Assembly (NCBI RefSeq): GCF_019285595.1
Contig: NZ_CP079094.1
Coordinates: forward strand, 1,116,001-1,180,000
Origin: Rickettsiella endosymbiont of Dermanyssus gallinae
Lineage (GTDB): Bacteria > Pseudomonadota > Gammaproteobacteria > Diplorickettsiales > Diplorickettsiaceae
DNA: 64,000 bases
Reading direction: 5' to 3'
The notes below the pieces were generated by a model, which saw nothing but the letters and a program-made list of their open reading frames with translations, searched no databases and was not told the origin of the DNA. This document shows, one piece after another, positions 37,426 to 49,254 of the stretch; within the stretch, counting starts at the first letter, position 1, and each line of letters starts with the position of its first letter. A program made the position numbers and the translations under genes.

Positions 37426-38895
37426 TTAAAAAACGGGGTGAGTAATCGTCATAAATGATGCTTTTGTCAGCCATATCAACTGGCTGGGAAATAAGCCAAA
37501 AATGAGTAGTAGTATAGCATTAATGCTGAGCGCAAGGTAGGTATCCTGTGCAATTTGCATGGTGGGTAAGGTGGGCTCTGGCTCCTCAAAATACATGACT
37601 TTTACCACATAAAGGTAGTAATAAGACCCGATAATGGCAAAAATGATGGCTAATGTGGCCAGCCACAGCTGATGGGCCTCTATCAGGGCTTGCAATATAC
37701 CCATCTTGGCGAAAAAGCCTGCTGTAGGCGGAATACCGGCCATAGAAAACATGATAATCAGCATTAAAAAGGCCAGCCATGGGCTACGGGCATTCAAGCC
37801 TCGCAAATCGTTCACATTCTCAACCTCTTTACCCGACTTGCTGACGACAATCAGGATGCCGAAGGCGGCTACGGCCATTAATCCATACATGATCACATAA
37901 AATAAGCTCATGGCATAGCCAAACGCACTGCCCGCCACTAAGCCTAATAAGGTATAGCCTATATGCGCGATCGCCGAATAGGCCAACATCCGCTTGAGAT
38001 TGGTTTGCACAATAGCGACCAGATTGCCTAGACCAAACGAGAAAAGCGCAATAATCGCCAATAGCGGTTGCCACTGCATATGCAGCGTAGGCAATGCATC
38101 GACCAGTAGCCGTATTGCCATCGCCAAACCCGCTACTTTAGGCGCCGCACCCACAAAGAGCGTTACGGCTGTCGGCGCACCTTGATAAACATCAGGTACC
38201 CATAATTGAAAAGGAACCGCCCCTAATTTAAAGGCTATACCCGCCACAATGAAAATAAGACCTACCGCTAAAATAATCGGCGATTGCACACTATTCAATA
38301 ATGCTTGGTTAATCGCAGGAATAATCAGCGAATGGGTAGAACCATAAATCAGCGAAAGACCGTATAAAAATAAACCGGAGGCTAAGGCGCCTAAAATAAA
38401 ATATTTCATCGCCGCTTCTGCACTATTGGAACAACCACGTTGTAAAGCAACTAAGGCATAAAGTGGGAAAGATAAAAGCTCCAAGCCCAAGTAAAGTGTT
38501 AACAAACTATTCGCTGAGGTTAAAATCAGCATACCTAGAATAGAAAATAAACCCAGCAAATAGAATTCACCCGGGTTAATGGGCTTTTTCTTAATAGAAT
38601 CATGCACATAAATAAAAGAAAAAATACTCAGAATCAATAAGCTGAATTTAATGACATACGCAACGGAATCCCAAATGAAATGCTGATTAAAAATAACTTG
38701 CGATGGTATGGTATGTGCACGGAAAACTAAAAATAAAGTCACCAATAACGTTAACTGGGTGGCCATATAAGTCACGTCGCTCTGCTTTTGTTTAACAAAA
38801 AGCTCTATGAGCAGAACGATACAAATCATTGCTAATAAAGCAATTTCAGGCAATGCAGGAAAGTTTAAGAGTGTTGTAAGTGTTAGCATCATCAT
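37426..38895 (-). CDS. nuoN: NADH-quinone oxidoreductase subunit N
   Basis: 489 residues, antiporter-like membrane subunit with about 14 helices. Conserved features: GLELLSFPLYALVAL and the Lys-containing FKLGAVPFQLWVPDVYQGAPT. Overlaps nuoM by 4 bases. Last gene of the nuo operon. Confidence 0.97.
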   Translation of the reverse strand: MMMLTLTTLLNFPALPEIALLAMICIVLLIELFVKQKQSDVTYMATQLTLLVTLFLVFRAHTIPSQVIFNQHFIWDSVAYVIKFSLLILSIFSFIYVHDSIKKKPINPGEFYLLGLFSILGMLILTSANSLLTLYLGLELLSFPLYALVALQRGCSNSAEAAMKYFILGALASGLFLYGLSLIYGSTHSLIIPAINQALLNSVQSPIILAVGLIFIVAGIAFKLGAVPFQLWVPDVYQGAPTAVTLFVGAAPKVAGLAMAIRLLVDALPTLHMQWQPLLAIIALFSFGLGNLVAIVQTNLKRMLAYSAIAHIGYTLLGLVAGSAFGYAMSLFYVIMYGLMAVAAFGILIVVSKSGKEVENVNDLRGLNARSPWLAFLMLIIMFSMAGIPPTAGFFAKMGILQALIEAHQLWLATLAIIFAIIGSYYYLYVVKVMYFEEPEPTLPTMQIAQDTYLALSINAILLLIFGLFPSQLIWLTKASFMTITHPVF

Positions 38896-40445
38896 AATTT
38901 AGTTTGCAAACTCAACTGCAAAATTGAGTCTATAGAAGTATGCATCATGGTTAATAATGGCGATGGGTAGACGCCAATAAAAATAATGGCGAACGCTAAT
39001 AAAATAAAAACTAATTTTTCAAAGCCGTGAATATCCGTACCTGTCTCTATTAAAGGATTAGTCACTTCGCCTAAAAATACCCGCTTATACATATATAAGG
39101 TGTAAGCAGCACTGAGAATTAAAGTCGTTGCCGCAGTCACCGTAATCCAAAAACTGGCCTGCATAGCACTCATAATAATCATAAACTCACCTACAAAGCC
39201 GGAGGTACCCGGAAGCCCCACATTCGACATCGCGAACAATAGAAAAAAGGCGGTTAATAGCGGCATACGAAACGCTAAGCCACCGTAATCTTTAATCAGC
39301 CGACTATGGAAACGATGCGCTAACATACCCACCGCCAAAAACATGGCGCCGGAACTAAAGGCATGTGAAATCATCTGCACCATCGCACCTTCTAAACTCA
39401 TATACGCCATCGAGGTGTTTTGACTCTGCTTCATGATGACAAACACCATAAAACAACCCAATACGACAAAACCCATATGTGCAATCGAGGAATAGGCAAT
39501 TAAACGCTTCATATCGACTTGCGCTAAGGCAACAATGCCGATGTAACCAATGGCAATCAACGCCAGCACGATCATCAGCATATCAAGATAATGACTGGCA
39601 TCGGGGGCAATCGGTAAACTAAAGCGCAAGAAACCATAACCACCGAGTTTTAACATTAATGCCGCTAATACCACAGAACCACCCGCTGGTGCTTCGGTAT
39701 GTGCATCAGGAAGCCAAGTATGCAACGGCCACATGGGAATTTTGACGGCAAACGCAATTAAAAAAGCCAGGAAGATCCATATTTGTTCAGTCATGGTCAA
39801 TTTAAGCGGATAAAAACCAGCAATATAAAAATCATGCGCCGGATTTTTGAAACCTAAATACAGTAAGGCGATCAGCATCAAGGCGGATCCAAAAAAGGTA
39901 TATAAGAAAAACTTAATCGAGGCGTAAGAACGATTAGCACTTCCCCACACACCAATGCTCAGATACATCGGTATCAGCATCGCTTCCCAAAACACATAAA
40001 ATAAAATCGAATCGGTTGCTGCAAAGGTACCCACCATCATGGATTGCATGATTAAAAAAGCCGCCATGTATTGCGCAACACGCAATTCAATACTGCGCCA
40101 AGCCGCCAGAACAACCAGCAAGGTCGTAAAAACAGTTAACAAAATCAGCGGTAAGGAAATACCATCCACACCTAAGGCATAATTAACATTAAAAGCAGTA
40201 ATCCACGGCACATTTTCTTGAAATTGCATACTGCTCAATGCAGGATCAAATCCTAAATAAAGTGGTATGCATAAAGCAATGGAAACCAATGACGTTATTA
40301 AAGCGACTACTCGCGCACGATTAGGATACGCATCACCCTTAACCGCAACCACACTGACCGCACCAAGAATAGGCAGCCAAATCAACAAGCTTAATAAATG
40401 GTGTTGGAATAAACTATGAAAATATTCGATTAAAGTTGTAAACAT
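38892..40445 (-). CDS. nuoM: NADH-quinone oxidoreductase subunit M
   Basis: 517 residues, antiporter-like proton-pumping subunit. FYVFWEAMLIPMYLSIGVWG (Glu of TM5) and KIPMWPLHTWLPDAHTEAPA are typical. Follows nuoL by 21 bases. Confidence 0.97.
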   Translation of the reverse strand: MFTTLIEYFHSLFQHHLLSLLIWLPILGAVSVVAVKGDAYPNRARVVALITSLVSIALCIPLYLGFDPALSSMQFQENVPWITAFNVNYALGVDGISLPLILLTVFTTLLVVLAAWRSIELRVAQYMAAFLIMQSMMVGTFAATDSILFYVFWEAMLIPMYLSIGVWGSANRSYASIKFFLYTFFGSALMLIALLYLGFKNPAHDFYIAGFYPLKLTMTEQIWIFLAFLIAFAVKIPMWPLHTWLPDAHTEAPAGGSVVLAALMLKLGGYGFLRFSLPIAPDASHYLDMLMIVLALIAIGYIGIVALAQVDMKRLIAYSSIAHMGFVVLGCFMVFVIMKQSQNTSMAYMSLEGAMVQMISHAFSSGAMFLAVGMLAHRFHSRLIKDYGGLAFRMPLLTAFFLLFAMSNVGLPGTSGFVGEFMIIMSAMQASFWITVTAATTLILSAAYTLYMYKRVFLGEVTNPLIETGTDIHGFEKLVFILLAFAIIFIGVYPSPLLTMMHTSIDSILQLSLQTKL

Positions 40446-40466
40446 GCTTACACGGTTAAAATAAAT

Positions 40467-42407
40467 TTATAATGCAAAAATTAATAAAAATATCACGATG
40501 CCTGCGACCATCACCCAGCTATATTGATAAAGATATCCTGATTGTAATTGCCGCAACACACCAGATAACCAACTAATACGTCTCCCTGCCCCATTCACTA
40601 GATAATGATCTAATAAATTGGCATCCCCTCTAAAAAATAATTTAGCTAAACGACGTCCACCATCTGCAAACACGGTTTGATTAAACTCATCAAACCCATA
40701 TTTGCGCACCAGCAGCTGATAAAGCCATAACGAATGTTTTTTCACCTTATCGGGTAAAGCAGGAAAGCGACTATAACATAGCCATGCGATAGCAATACCG
40801 ACTAAAGCAAACAGCAGCGCTAAATGATCAACAATAAACGCTTTCATTGCAAACGGTTCTAATGGAATATGTTGTGTATGTTCAGGTAACACAAACAAAG
40901 TAGCACTTAAAAATCCATGTGCCTTTAAAAACAGACCTGCCAGTAAATAACCGGCTATCAGTGAAGGAATCGCTAAGGCAATCAACGCAATTTTCACCAC
41001 ACCAGGCGATTCATGTATATGTTTTCGTTGTTCTTCGCTAAAGCGTTCGTTGGTATGAAAAACCATAAAAAAGGCACGGAAAGTATAAAGCGCAGTCACA
41101 AATGCGCCGAATAGCACACAGTAGTAAGCATACGGTGCCGCAGATAAATGTGATAAATGCACCGCTTCAATGATAGCGTCTTTTGAATAATATCCCGCAA
41201 AAGGTGGTACAGCCGCTAAAGCTAATGCGCCTATTAAAAAGGTGCCGTAGGTAATCGGCATAAATTTACGTAAACCACCCATTTTTCGCATATCTTGTTC
41301 GTGGTGCATAGCAAGAATGACGGAACCAGCGGCTAAAAATAATAAGGCTTTAAAGAAGGCGTGTGTGACTAAATGAAAAATACCGGCCGCATAAGCAGAA
41401 GCACCTAAGGCCACCATCATGTAACCTAATTGTGACAGCGTGGAATAAGCAATCACGCGCTTAATGTCATTTTGCACAATCGCGATCAGACCCATAAATA
41501 AGGCGGTTGAAGCGCCTAACGCCAAAATAACATTTAACACGGTCGTGGAATATTCATACAGCGGCGAAAGGCGCGCAACCAAATAAACCCCCGCTGTTAC
41601 CATGGTGGCCGCATGGATTAAGGCTGAAATAGGCGTTGGACCTTCCATGGATTCAGGTAACCACACATGTAAAGGCATCTGAGCCGATTTACCCATCGCA
41701 CCAATAAATAACAAGAAACAAATTAAGGTAATTACCAAACATTGCGTGCCAGGGAAAATACTTAAGGTCGTGTGTTGTAAAGCAGGTGCTGCATGAAATA
41801 CCGCCAGATAATCTAAACGTCCAAAATAATTAAACAGTAATGCAATGCCGAGTAAAAACCCAAAATCACCGATTCGGTTTACCAAAAAGGCCTTTAAACT
41901 ACCGGCATTTGCTGATTCTTTCTTAAACCAAAATCCAATTAACAAATAAGAAACTAAACCAACCGCTTCCCAACCGAAATAAAGTTGCAGAAAATTATTC
42001 GCACTCACCAGCATTAACATCGCAAAGGTAAATGCCGACATATAGCTAAAAAAGCGCTTATAACCTGGGTCACCGGCCATATAGGCAATACTATAAATAT
42101 GTACCAGCAAAGAAACAAAGGTCACAATCAGGAACATAACGCCGGTTAAGGGATCGACTAGAAAACCGATATTAAAACGAAACCGCCCGGTTAAATCCCA
42201 AATATAAAGATTATGATCTTGAACACCAATGTGCAGCATAAACAAGAGGTAGGCGAAATAAAGCGATATAGCAAAAGCAACGGCAACACCAAAAATAGTG
42301 ACCGTATGCGCTACCTGGTTACTAATCCTTTTACCGCCTAAACCCGCTACCAACGCACCAAACAGGGGAAATAAAACGAGTAGAACATTTAATAGTTGAA
42401 CATTCAT
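40467..42407 (-). CDS. nuoL: NADH-quinone oxidoreductase subunit L
   Basis: 646 residues, largest antiporter-like subunit, with the C-terminal lateral helix region. FGWEAVGLVSYLLIGFWF and KSAQMPLHVWLPESMEGPTP are diagnostic. 6 bases after nuoK. Confidence 0.97.
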   Translation of the reverse strand: MNVQLLNVLLVLFPLFGALVAGLGGKRISNQVAHTVTIFGVAVAFAISLYFAYLLFMLHIGVQDHNLYIWDLTGRFRFNIGFLVDPLTGVMFLIVTFVSLLVHIYSIAYMAGDPGYKRFFSYMSAFTFAMLMLVSANNFLQLYFGWEAVGLVSYLLIGFWFKKESANAGSLKAFLVNRIGDFGFLLGIALLFNYFGRLDYLAVFHAAPALQHTTLSIFPGTQCLVITLICFLLFIGAMGKSAQMPLHVWLPESMEGPTPISALIHAATMVTAGVYLVARLSPLYEYSTTVLNVILALGASTALFMGLIAIVQNDIKRVIAYSTLSQLGYMMVALGASAYAAGIFHLVTHAFFKALLFLAAGSVILAMHHEQDMRKMGGLRKFMPITYGTFLIGALALAAVPPFAGYYSKDAIIEAVHLSHLSAAPYAYYCVLFGAFVTALYTFRAFFMVFHTNERFSEEQRKHIHESPGVVKIALIALAIPSLIAGYLLAGLFLKAHGFLSATLFVLPEHTQHIPLEPFAMKAFIVDHLALLFALVGIAIAWLCYSRFPALPDKVKKHSLWLYQLLVRKYGFDEFNQTVFADGGRRLAKLFFRGDANLLDHYLVNGAGRRISWLSGVLRQLQSGYLYQYSWVMVAGIVIFLLIFAL

Positions 42408-42413
42408 GTTTCG

Positions 42414-42719
42414 CTAACCCTTCAAGCGATTTAAGGCATCGATTTCAATACTATGCCGGCTACGGAATAAAACAATTAAAATAGCTAAACCGATGGCCGC
42501 TTCCACGGCGGCAACGGCTAAAATAAAAAATACAAAAATCTGACCGGCTAAATCCTGAAAATAATGCGAAAAGGCAACAAAATTCATATTAACCGCTAAG
42601 AGTAATAACTCTACACACATCAACAAAATCAGCACGTTTTTTCGATTAATCACCAAGCCCAATAAGCCTAAGCTAAAAATAATAGCGCCCAGTATTAAAT
42701 AATAATTCAGTGGAATCAT
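42414..42719 (-). CDS. nuoK: NADH-quinone oxidoreductase subunit K
   Basis: 101 residues, three helices with the conserved glutamates in [10 protein letters not shown] and [14 protein letters not shown] overlap with nuoJ. Confidence 0.97.
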   Translation of the reverse strand: MIPLNYYLILGAIIFSLGLLGLVINRKNVLILLMCVELLLLAVNMNFVAFSHYFQDLAGQIFVFFILAVAAVEAAIGLAILIVLFRSRHSIEIDALNRLKG

Positions 42720-43315
42720 CTTTTTTTATTTGGCTCCATTTTAATAATGCGCACCCTATCTGCAGGATTTACGTTGAACTGTTTTTCAGGCGGTATAGTT
42801 TTATTAAAGCGCTTTTCCTTCACACTTAATGCAATACTGGCAATAATAGCCACTAATAATAAAACACCGACAATTTCAAAGGGATAAGCATATTCTGTAT
42901 ACAGAATATTACCTAATGCCTGTGTATTACTCACATCAGCGGCTTGCGGGATTAAGGTGTGGGAGCTAGAAACCGGGAACAACGCGTAAATAAGAATCGC
43001 GAGTAATACAGCGACGGTAATCACCGCATAAGGAAGATAGCTAACAAGACCACGCTGTTTTTCAGTCGTGTCAATATTTAACATCATGATGACAAATAAG
43101 AACAATGTCATGACCGCGCCTACATAAACTAAAATTAACACTAAGCCTAAAAATTCAGCCTCTAATAAAATCCATAAAGCCGAGGCGGCAAAGAAAGCTA
43201 AGACTAAAAATAAAGCCGATCGTACTGGATTACGCGCAATCACGGTCATGAATGCCGCCGCAATTAACACCGCTGCAAATAAAAAGAAAGCACATTGTTG
43301 AATCGGAATTATCAT
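42716..43315 (-). CDS. nuoJ: NADH-quinone oxidoreductase subunit J
   Basis: 199 residues starting [20 protein letters not shown]. The open frame extends 14 codons upstream into intergenic repeat DNA, which I do not accept as coding. Five helices; [17 protein letters not shown] is characteristic of the TM3 pi-bulge helix. Confidence 0.95.
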   Translation of the reverse strand: MIIPIQQCAFFLFAAVLIAAAFMTVIARNPVRSALFLVLAFFAASALWILLEAEFLGLVLILVYVGAVMTLFLFVIMMLNIDTTEKQRGLVSYLPYAVITVAVLLAILIYALFPVSSSHTLIPQAADVSNTQALGNILYTEYAYPFEIVGVLLLVAIIASIALSVKEKRFNKTIPPEKQFNVNPADRVRIIKMEPNKKR

Positions 43316-43326
43316 AATCTTATTCT

Positions 43327-43359
43327 CGTCATTGCGAACGCGATCAGCGCGCGGCAATC
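43327..43359. repeat. CGTCATTGCGAG-type repeat, short copy between nuoI and nuoJ
   Basis: CGTCATTGCGAACGCGATCA followed by GCGCGCGGCAATC; only 33 bp, one arm of the family. Confidence 0.6.
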
Positions 43360-43363
43360 TAAG

Positions 43364-43861
43364 TTAACGATATGGCGCATCTTCTTTCCGCTCCTCGGCT
43401 ATCTGCTTTTCATAACGATCACCAATCGCTAATAGTTTTTCCTTGGCCATAATCTGTTCACCACGATTTTCAAAGTGGTAATGCGGAATATTGGTTTCCA
43501 CAATCGCATCCACCGGACAGGATTCTTCACAAAACCCACAATAAATACACTTAAATAAATCAATTTCATACAGCGTTGTTCGACGTGAGCCATCATCACG
43601 TGGTTTCGCTTCGATCGTAATCGCTAAAGCCGGACACACCGCCTCACACAGTTTGCAAGCAATACAACGCTCTTCGCCATTAGGATAACGACGCAACGCA
43701 TGCAAGCCACGAAATCTAACCGAGCGTGGTGTTTCTTCTTCAGGAAACTGGATAGTCACTTTTTTCTTAAAAAAGTGCCGGCCGGTTACCGCTAAACCTT
43801 TAAAAAGTTCCCACAGCGTATAGGCTTTAATGAGTTGTAACGTTCTTTTTAACATTTTCAT
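43364..43861 (-). CDS. nuoI: NADH-quinone oxidoreductase subunit I
   Basis: 165 residues. Two [4Fe-4S] motifs: [12 protein letters not shown] (66-77) and [12 protein letters not shown] (105-116), clusters N6a/N6b. Overlaps the nuoH stop by 4 bases. Confidence 0.97.
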   Translation of the reverse strand: MKMLKRTLQLIKAYTLWELFKGLAVTGRHFFKKKVTIQFPEEETPRSVRFRGLHALRRYPNGEERCIACKLCEAVCPALAITIEAKPRDDGSRRTTLYEIDLFKCIYCGFCEESCPVDAIVETNIPHYHFENRGEQIMAKEKLLAIGDRYEKQIAEERKEDAPYR

Positions 43862-44886
43862 GTGCTAAACCAAGGCGCGAGTTTAAATTGTACTGCAAAC
43901 GCAATCACTGTTATCCAAAGCAAGGTGACGGGAATTAAAATCTTCCAGCCTAAACGCATTAATTGATCATAACGATAGCGTGGAAATGTGGCACGTGACC
44001 AAATGAATAGCCACAAAAAAACCGCCATTTTTAAAAACAACCAGATGATACCAGGAACCCATAAAAATGCTTTATCTAAAACAGGAATTCCTTGGAACGG
44101 TGATAACCAACCCCCTAAAAAAAGTAAGGATGCAATCGCCGCAATTAAAATCATATTCATGTATTCGGCGAGAAAGAATAATGCAAACGCAATGCCTGAA
44201 TATTCCACGTGAAAGCCGGCCACTATTTCAGATTCACCTTCGGCTAAATCAAACGGTGCACGATTTGTTTCTGCAATACCGGAAATCCAATAAGTAATAA
44301 ACAACGGTAACAACGGCAACCAAAACCAATGCCAAAGTCCACCGTCTTGTTTTATCACGATATCATGCAAATTCATGCTACCGGCCGCCAATAAAACACC
44401 CACAAATGCAAATCCCATCGCAATTTCATACGAAATAGTTTGTGCCGCCGCACGTAATGCACCGAGCAAGGCATATTTTGAATTGGTGGCCCAACCGGCA
44501 ATCAGAATACCGTAAACACCTAAAGACGTGATCGCAAAAAGATAAAGCACGCCCGCATTAATTTGTGTTAAAGCTAAACCTTCACTAAACGGGATCACCG
44601 CCCAAGCGGCTAAAGCAGGTGCAATCGTCACAATCGGCGCGATAATAAATAAATAACGATTAGAAGCAGAAGGAACAATAATTTCTTTTGTAATTAACTT
44701 AACGACGTCGGCAATGGGTTGTAAAAGCCCCAGTGGCCCTACCCGATTAGGTCCAATTCGGGCCTGGATATAACCAATACCTTTACGCTCAGCTAAGGTT
44801 AAATACGCCACCGTCAATAGTAACGGGATCGTAATAATAACGATCTTAATAATGATCCAAAGTAATAAAAGTAAATCATTCAGCAT
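43858..44886 (-). CDS. nuoH: NADH-quinone oxidoreductase subunit H
   Basis: 342 residues from ATG 44886 ([20 protein letters not shown]), overlapping the nuoG stop by 11 bases. A longer in-frame extension lies inside nuoG and is rejected. Eight-helix quinone-site subunit with [21 protein letters not shown] and [20 protein letters not shown]. Confidence 0.96.
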   Translation of the reverse strand: MLNDLLLLLWIIIKIVIITIPLLLTVAYLTLAERKGIGYIQARIGPNRVGPLGLLQPIADVVKLITKEIIVPSASNRYLFIIAPIVTIAPALAAWAVIPFSEGLALTQINAGVLYLFAITSLGVYGILIAGWATNSKYALLGALRAAAQTISYEIAMGFAFVGVLLAAGSMNLHDIVIKQDGGLWHWFWLPLLPLFITYWISGIAETNRAPFDLAEGESEIVAGFHVEYSGIAFALFFLAEYMNMILIAAIASLLFLGGWLSPFQGIPVLDKAFLWVPGIIWLFLKMAVFLWLFIWSRATFPRYRYDQLMRLGWKILIPVTLLWITVIAFAVQFKLAPWFST

Positions 44887-47215
44887 GGATTTCAACCGCT
44901 CCAAAAGATTCGCCCAAGCTAACTGTTTCTTCACAAGCAGCGGGAATCCACACACAGTCATTAGGAAGACGTTCATCAATTAGCACCGCTAAACTCGCCT
45001 GCCCTGTACCTTGTTTAATCCCTACCATTTGACCTTCTTTAAGCTGTAATGCAGTGGCTAAATGTATGTTCATCGCCACACCCACCCGATCATTACCCGC
45101 AGCCGCTTGTAGTGCGGGTGAACGACGCACTAAACTATCGATGCGATATAAAGGCCATTCGGTAATACGTGTAATGCTGGCTGATGGCTGTTTTACTAAA
45201 TGCGGCAATGAAGATTTAGCGGTTGAGGATTGTTTTTTAACCACCGCGCTTAGCTCATCGCGAATAAAATCATGCGTGGCATGATTAAAATCAGCTAATC
45301 CCGCTAAGTTACTCAGTGTTTGCAAAATTTCCCAAGCCGGTTTTGCTTGACCTAAAGGCGGTATCGCTGGAGTAAAACCTTGCCATTCACCCGCTATATT
45401 CACAAAGCTACCGCTCGTTTCTGCAAAGCTCGTCATCGGTAAGATGATATGCGCATGCTCTAATAAATAATTTGATTTATAAGGTGATAAAGCAACCACC
45501 CAATCCGCTTGTCGTAATGCTTTTACGGCCTGAATCGGATTCGCACAATCTAAAGAAGGCTCAATATTGAGAAGCAAATAAGCTTTTAATGCCGAATTAA
45601 ACATTTCATGCGCGGATAAACCGGGCTTAGTAACACCACCACCACCGGGTAATCGATGCGGCAGCGCGCCCGCCAACCAAGCACCGGCACTGTTCGCGCC
45701 TTCCGTCATCACCACACAACGTACCGTATCGCTGTGCTCAGCAATCCATTCGCAAAGTTGTGTGATCGCTGCGGCTTGTGGATGATTCTGTGCAATAGCA
45801 CCTAAAATAATGACGGATTTTTTAGATTTTAATTTTTCTGCTAATTTCTTTTGCGCTGAACTGATCGGAATATCAGCCCATTGTGCAGGTGCAACATCAC
45901 CCGCTAAGGCTTTTGCAATACCGGCTAAAACAAACGGCAATTCATGCGGCGGAATAATAATCTTTTCATTTAATTGAAAAGGAAATTCAATATCCAAACA
46001 ATTAATACTGGCTATTTTAGTGCCCGCTAATTGTGCTTTACGCAGCCTGTTTGACGCTAAGGGTTGTTCACGGCGGATATTCGATCCGACTAATAAAATA
46101 AATTCTTGTTGTTCTAGTTCCGCTAAATTTATTCCCGCCGGAAAAAGCGCGACTTGATCTTGATGACGGGTATCAGTTTGATGTAAACGGTGATCAATAT
46201 TTTGTGATCCTAAACCGCGCCATAGTTTCTGTAAAAGATAAAGCTCTTCGGTGGTACTACTCGGCGACGCTAATGCGCCTAATGATCCAGCCCCTTCTTT
46301 TTCTAGGACGGCTTGAAATCCATGCATCACTTTTTCTAAGGCTAATTCCCAATCCACGATAAACCATTGTCCATTCTCTTTGACATAGGGTTTGGTGAGG
46401 CGATTAGCACTATGAATGCCTAAATAACTATAACGATCTCTATCCGACAACCAGGTTTCATTAATACTTTCATTTTCTCGTGGCACCGCACGCATGACTT
46501 CTTCTCGGCGTGTATGCAAATAAAGGTTAGAACCTAAACAATCATGTGGTGCAATAGAAGGTGATTGTTGTAATTCCCAAGCACGTGCACTAAAACGAAA
46601 AGGCTTTGACGTTAATGCACCAACGGGACACAAATCAATAATGTTACCCGACAATTCAGATTCTACGCTGTGTTCGATATAGGTACCAATCTGAAGATTT
46701 TCACCCCGATTCAATGTGCCTAATTCTTTAAGTCCCGCGACTTCCTGACCAAAACGCACACAACGCGTACATTGAATACAACGCGTCATCTCCGTTGAAA
46801 TTAAGCTACCTAAATTATCGTCTTTTACGGAACGTTTACCTTCCGTAAAACGTGAAATGGATTGCCCATAACCTAAAGATAAATCTTGTAATTCGCATTC
46901 ACCGCCCTGATCGCAAATAGGGCAATCTAAAGGATGGTTAATGAGTAAAAATTCCATCACCGAACGCTGTGCTTCTTTCGCTTTAGAAGACTCAGTAAAT
47001 ACCTTCATACCCGCCGTCACAGGTGTTGCGCACGCGGGTAAAGGTTTTCCTGATTTTTCTACTTCCACTAAACACATGCGGCAGTTGGCCGCAATGGACA
47101 ATTTTTTATGGTAACAAAAACGTGGAATATAAATACCGACTTGATCAGCGGCTTCAATAATCGTGGTATTTTGTTCTACCTGTAAGGGTCGACCATCTAT
47201 TTCAATATCTATCAT
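44876..47215 (-). CDS. nuoG: NADH-quinone oxidoreductase subunit G
   Basis: 779 residues. N-terminal [2Fe-2S] ferredoxin domain ([18 protein letters not shown]...CATP), His-Cys [4Fe-4S] site ([18 protein letters not shown]), two-cluster segment ([22 protein letters not shown]), then a molybdopterin-oxidoreductase-like domain without cofactor role. Peripheral arm subunit. Confidence 0.97.
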   Translation of the reverse strand: MIDIEIDGRPLQVEQNTTIIEAADQVGIYIPRFCYHKKLSIAANCRMCLVEVEKSGKPLPACATPVTAGMKVFTESSKAKEAQRSVMEFLLINHPLDCPICDQGGECELQDLSLGYGQSISRFTEGKRSVKDDNLGSLISTEMTRCIQCTRCVRFGQEVAGLKELGTLNRGENLQIGTYIEHSVESELSGNIIDLCPVGALTSKPFRFSARAWELQQSPSIAPHDCLGSNLYLHTRREEVMRAVPRENESINETWLSDRDRYSYLGIHSANRLTKPYVKENGQWFIVDWELALEKVMHGFQAVLEKEGAGSLGALASPSSTTEELYLLQKLWRGLGSQNIDHRLHQTDTRHQDQVALFPAGINLAELEQQEFILLVGSNIRREQPLASNRLRKAQLAGTKIASINCLDIEFPFQLNEKIIIPPHELPFVLAGIAKALAGDVAPAQWADIPISSAQKKLAEKLKSKKSVIILGAIAQNHPQAAAITQLCEWIAEHSDTVRCVVMTEGANSAGAWLAGALPHRLPGGGGVTKPGLSAHEMFNSALKAYLLLNIEPSLDCANPIQAVKALRQADWVVALSPYKSNYLLEHAHIILPMTSFAETSGSFVNIAGEWQGFTPAIPPLGQAKPAWEILQTLSNLAGLADFNHATHDFIRDELSAVVKKQSSTAKSSLPHLVKQPSASITRITEWPLYRIDSLVRRSPALQAAAGNDRVGVAMNIHLATALQLKEGQMVGIKQGTGQASLAVLIDERLPNDCVWIPAACEETVSLGESFGAVEIHAE

Positions 47216-47221
47216 CGTTTC

Positions 47222-47345
47222 ATACTCTTCGCACTTGAATTTTTGCCTACGTTCCCGCTTAACTCGCCATCCTTATGTATCATGCATACACTGCGGTGGC
47301 TTCGTTTTCGCGGCGCCTTGCCAAAAATCCCATTGCTGTGAGTAT
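47222..47345. repeat. 126-bp repeat, copy 3, between nuoF and nuoG
   Basis: ATACTCTTCGCACTTGAATT... to ...CCCATTGCTGTGAGTAT. Fills most of the 139-base gap inside the operon; slightly degenerate (TTTTTGCCTACG, CCAAAAAT). Confidence 0.85.
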
Positions 47346-47354
47346 CCTCAAAAA

Positions 47355-48638
47355 TTAGCATTCGTGTGGATCTCCCACCGGACAACGTTTATGTTCAATG
47401 TGTTCAATAAATTCACTTCTAAAGTGCTTAATAAAACTTTGTACGGGCATAGCCGCTGCATCACCTAAGGCACAAATGGTATGGCCCATAATTTTGCCGG
47501 CCACACTTTCTAATAAGTCTAAATCTTGTAAACGCCCTTCTCCGTGCTCAATACGATGCAACACACGCCACATCCAACCCGTTCCTTCTCGGCAAGGTGT
47601 ACATTGGCCGCAGGATTCTTCTTTATAAAAATGCGCAATACGCGTTAAAATTTTCACCATGCACGTAGTCTCATCCATAATGATCACCGCACCGGAACCT
47701 AACATAGAACCGGCTTTGCTAATCGAATCATAATCCATGGTGGCATTTAACATGGCGTGCCCAGGCAAGACGGGCATAGAAGAACCACCGGGAATAACGG
47801 CCTTTAATTGTTTACCGTCTTTCATACCGCCCGCTAAAGCTAATAGCTCGGTAAAAGGCATGCCTAAAGGCACTTCATAGTTACCCGGTTTATTAACGTG
47901 TCCACTCACACTAAAGAGTTTGCAACCACCATTATTCGGAATGCCTAACTCCAAAAACCATTGGCCACCTTTTTGTAATATCACAGGCACGGAGGCTAAG
48001 GTTTCGGTATTGTTAATCGTGGTTGGTCGACCGTATAAACCATAATTGGCAGGAAAAGGTGGCTTGAAACGCGGAAAACCTTTTTTTCCTTCTAAGGATT
48101 CCATTAACGCCGTTTCTTCACCGCAGATATAAGCACCCGCACCGAGGTGATTATAAAGTTCAAAATCAAAACCAGAACCTAAAAGATTTTTACCTAAATA
48201 ACCGGCCGCTTCGGCTTCTTGCAAAGCGGCTTCGCAGCGATCAAAGGGTTCATAATATTCGCCACGGATATAATTGTAGCCAATGGTGGCGCCCATCACG
48301 TAGCCCGCAATAATCATGCCTTCAATCAATTGATGGGGATTGTAACGCATGATATCTCTATCTTTGCAGGTACCTGGCTCACCTTCATCGGAGTTACATA
48401 AGACATATTTTTGCCCAGGCGCTGTACGTGAAATAAAGCTCCACTTCAAACCGGTTGGAAAACCGGCGCCACCACGACCACGTAAACACGAGGTCTTTAA
48501 CTCCGCAATAATTTGCTCCGGCGGCGTTTTCTCACGTAAAATTTTCTCTAAAACCTCATAGCCGCCTACCGATCGATAACTGGCTAAGCTCCAAGGTTGA
48601 TCTAGATGTAAGGTACGAAAACAAATATCATTGGCCAT
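47355..48638 (-). CDS. nuoF: NADH-quinone oxidoreductase subunit F
   Basis: 427 residues from ATG 48638 ([10 protein letters not shown]), overlapping the nuoE stop by 11 bases. NADH/FMN site [13 protein letters not shown] and [4Fe-4S] N3 ligands [10 protein letters not shown] with a distal Cys. Electron entry subunit. Confidence 0.96.
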   Translation of the reverse strand: MANDICFRTLHLDQPWSLASYRSVGGYEVLEKILREKTPPEQIIAELKTSCLRGRGGAGFPTGLKWSFISRTAPGQKYVLCNSDEGEPGTCKDRDIMRYNPHQLIEGMIIAGYVMGATIGYNYIRGEYYEPFDRCEAALQEAEAAGYLGKNLLGSGFDFELYNHLGAGAYICGEETALMESLEGKKGFPRFKPPFPANYGLYGRPTTINNTETLASVPVILQKGGQWFLELGIPNNGGCKLFSVSGHVNKPGNYEVPLGMPFTELLALAGGMKDGKQLKAVIPGGSSMPVLPGHAMLNATMDYDSISKAGSMLGSGAVIIMDETTCMVKILTRIAHFYKEESCGQCTPCREGTGWMWRVLHRIEHGEGRLQDLDLLESVAGKIMGHTICALGDAAAMPVQSFIKHFRSEFIEHIEHKRCPVGDPHEC

Positions 48639-49122
48639 CACAGCTATCCAAGATTTCATCTATTTTTTTTGGCGTTAAATCTTCGTAATAACGCTGCCCA
48701 ATATGAACGACCGGCGCATTTGCACACGCACCCAAGCATTCCACTTCCTTCAACGTAAATTTGCCATCTGCTGTCGTTTCGCCAAAATTAATTTGTAAAC
48801 GATCTTTTAAGTGTTTAACGATCTTATCGCAGCCACGCAACATACAAGAAACGTTCGTGCAAACGCCAATCTTATGCCGACCCACTGGCTTAAGTTCATA
48901 CATGGAATAAAAAGTAGCGACTTCATACGCCGTCACGCGTGACATATTTAAATAATCGGCTACCGCATCAATCAATTCTCTGGATAAATAACCTTGATTG
49001 GCATCTTGCGCTAAGGTCAAGACAGGTAATACCGCGGATTGTCGTCGTTCCGGCGGAAATTTTTTTGTCCATGTATCAATGTCTGCTTTTAAACTTTCTG
49101 ATAAAGTCACTGTGTTGTTCAT
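48628..49122 (-). CDS. nuoE: NADH-quinone oxidoreductase subunit E
   Basis: 164 residues from ATG 49122 ([18 protein letters not shown]). A longer frame upstream is encoded by the 126-bp repeat. Thioredoxin-like [2Fe-2S] N1a ligands: [10 protein letters not shown] and [10 protein letters not shown]. Confidence 0.96.
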   Translation of the reverse strand: MNNTVTLSESLKADIDTWTKKFPPERRQSAVLPVLTLAQDANQGYLSRELIDAVADYLNMSRVTAYEVATFYSMYELKPVGRHKIGVCTNVSCMLRGCDKIVKHLKDRLQINFGETTADGKFTLKEVECLGACANAPVVHIGQRYYEDLTPKKIDEILDSCDGQ

Positions 49123-49127
49123 CGTTT

Positions 49128-49253
49128 TATACTCACAGCAATTGATTTTTCGGCAAGGCGCCGCGGAAATGAAGCAACCGGAGTGTATACAACATACATG
49201 AGGATTGCGAGTTGAGCGGGAACGCCGCCGAAAATTCAAGTGCGAAGAGTATA
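49128..49253. repeat. 126-bp repeat, copy 4, between nuoD and nuoE
   Basis: TATACTCACAGCAATTGA... to ...AAGTGCGAAGAGTATA, opposite orientation to copy 3. Occupies nearly the whole 132-base gap. Confidence 0.85.
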
Positions 49254-49254
49254 T

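Noticed and set aside
43858-44979. Longer NuoH start inside nuoG
   Set aside because: [10 protein letters not shown] at 44886 matches the first transmembrane helix and leaves an 11-base overlap like the nuoE/nuoF one.
48628-49239. Longer NuoE start (MNFRRRSRSTRNPHVCC...)
   Set aside because: The extra residues are encoded by the 126-bp repeat; MNNTVTLS at 49122 fits the family start.
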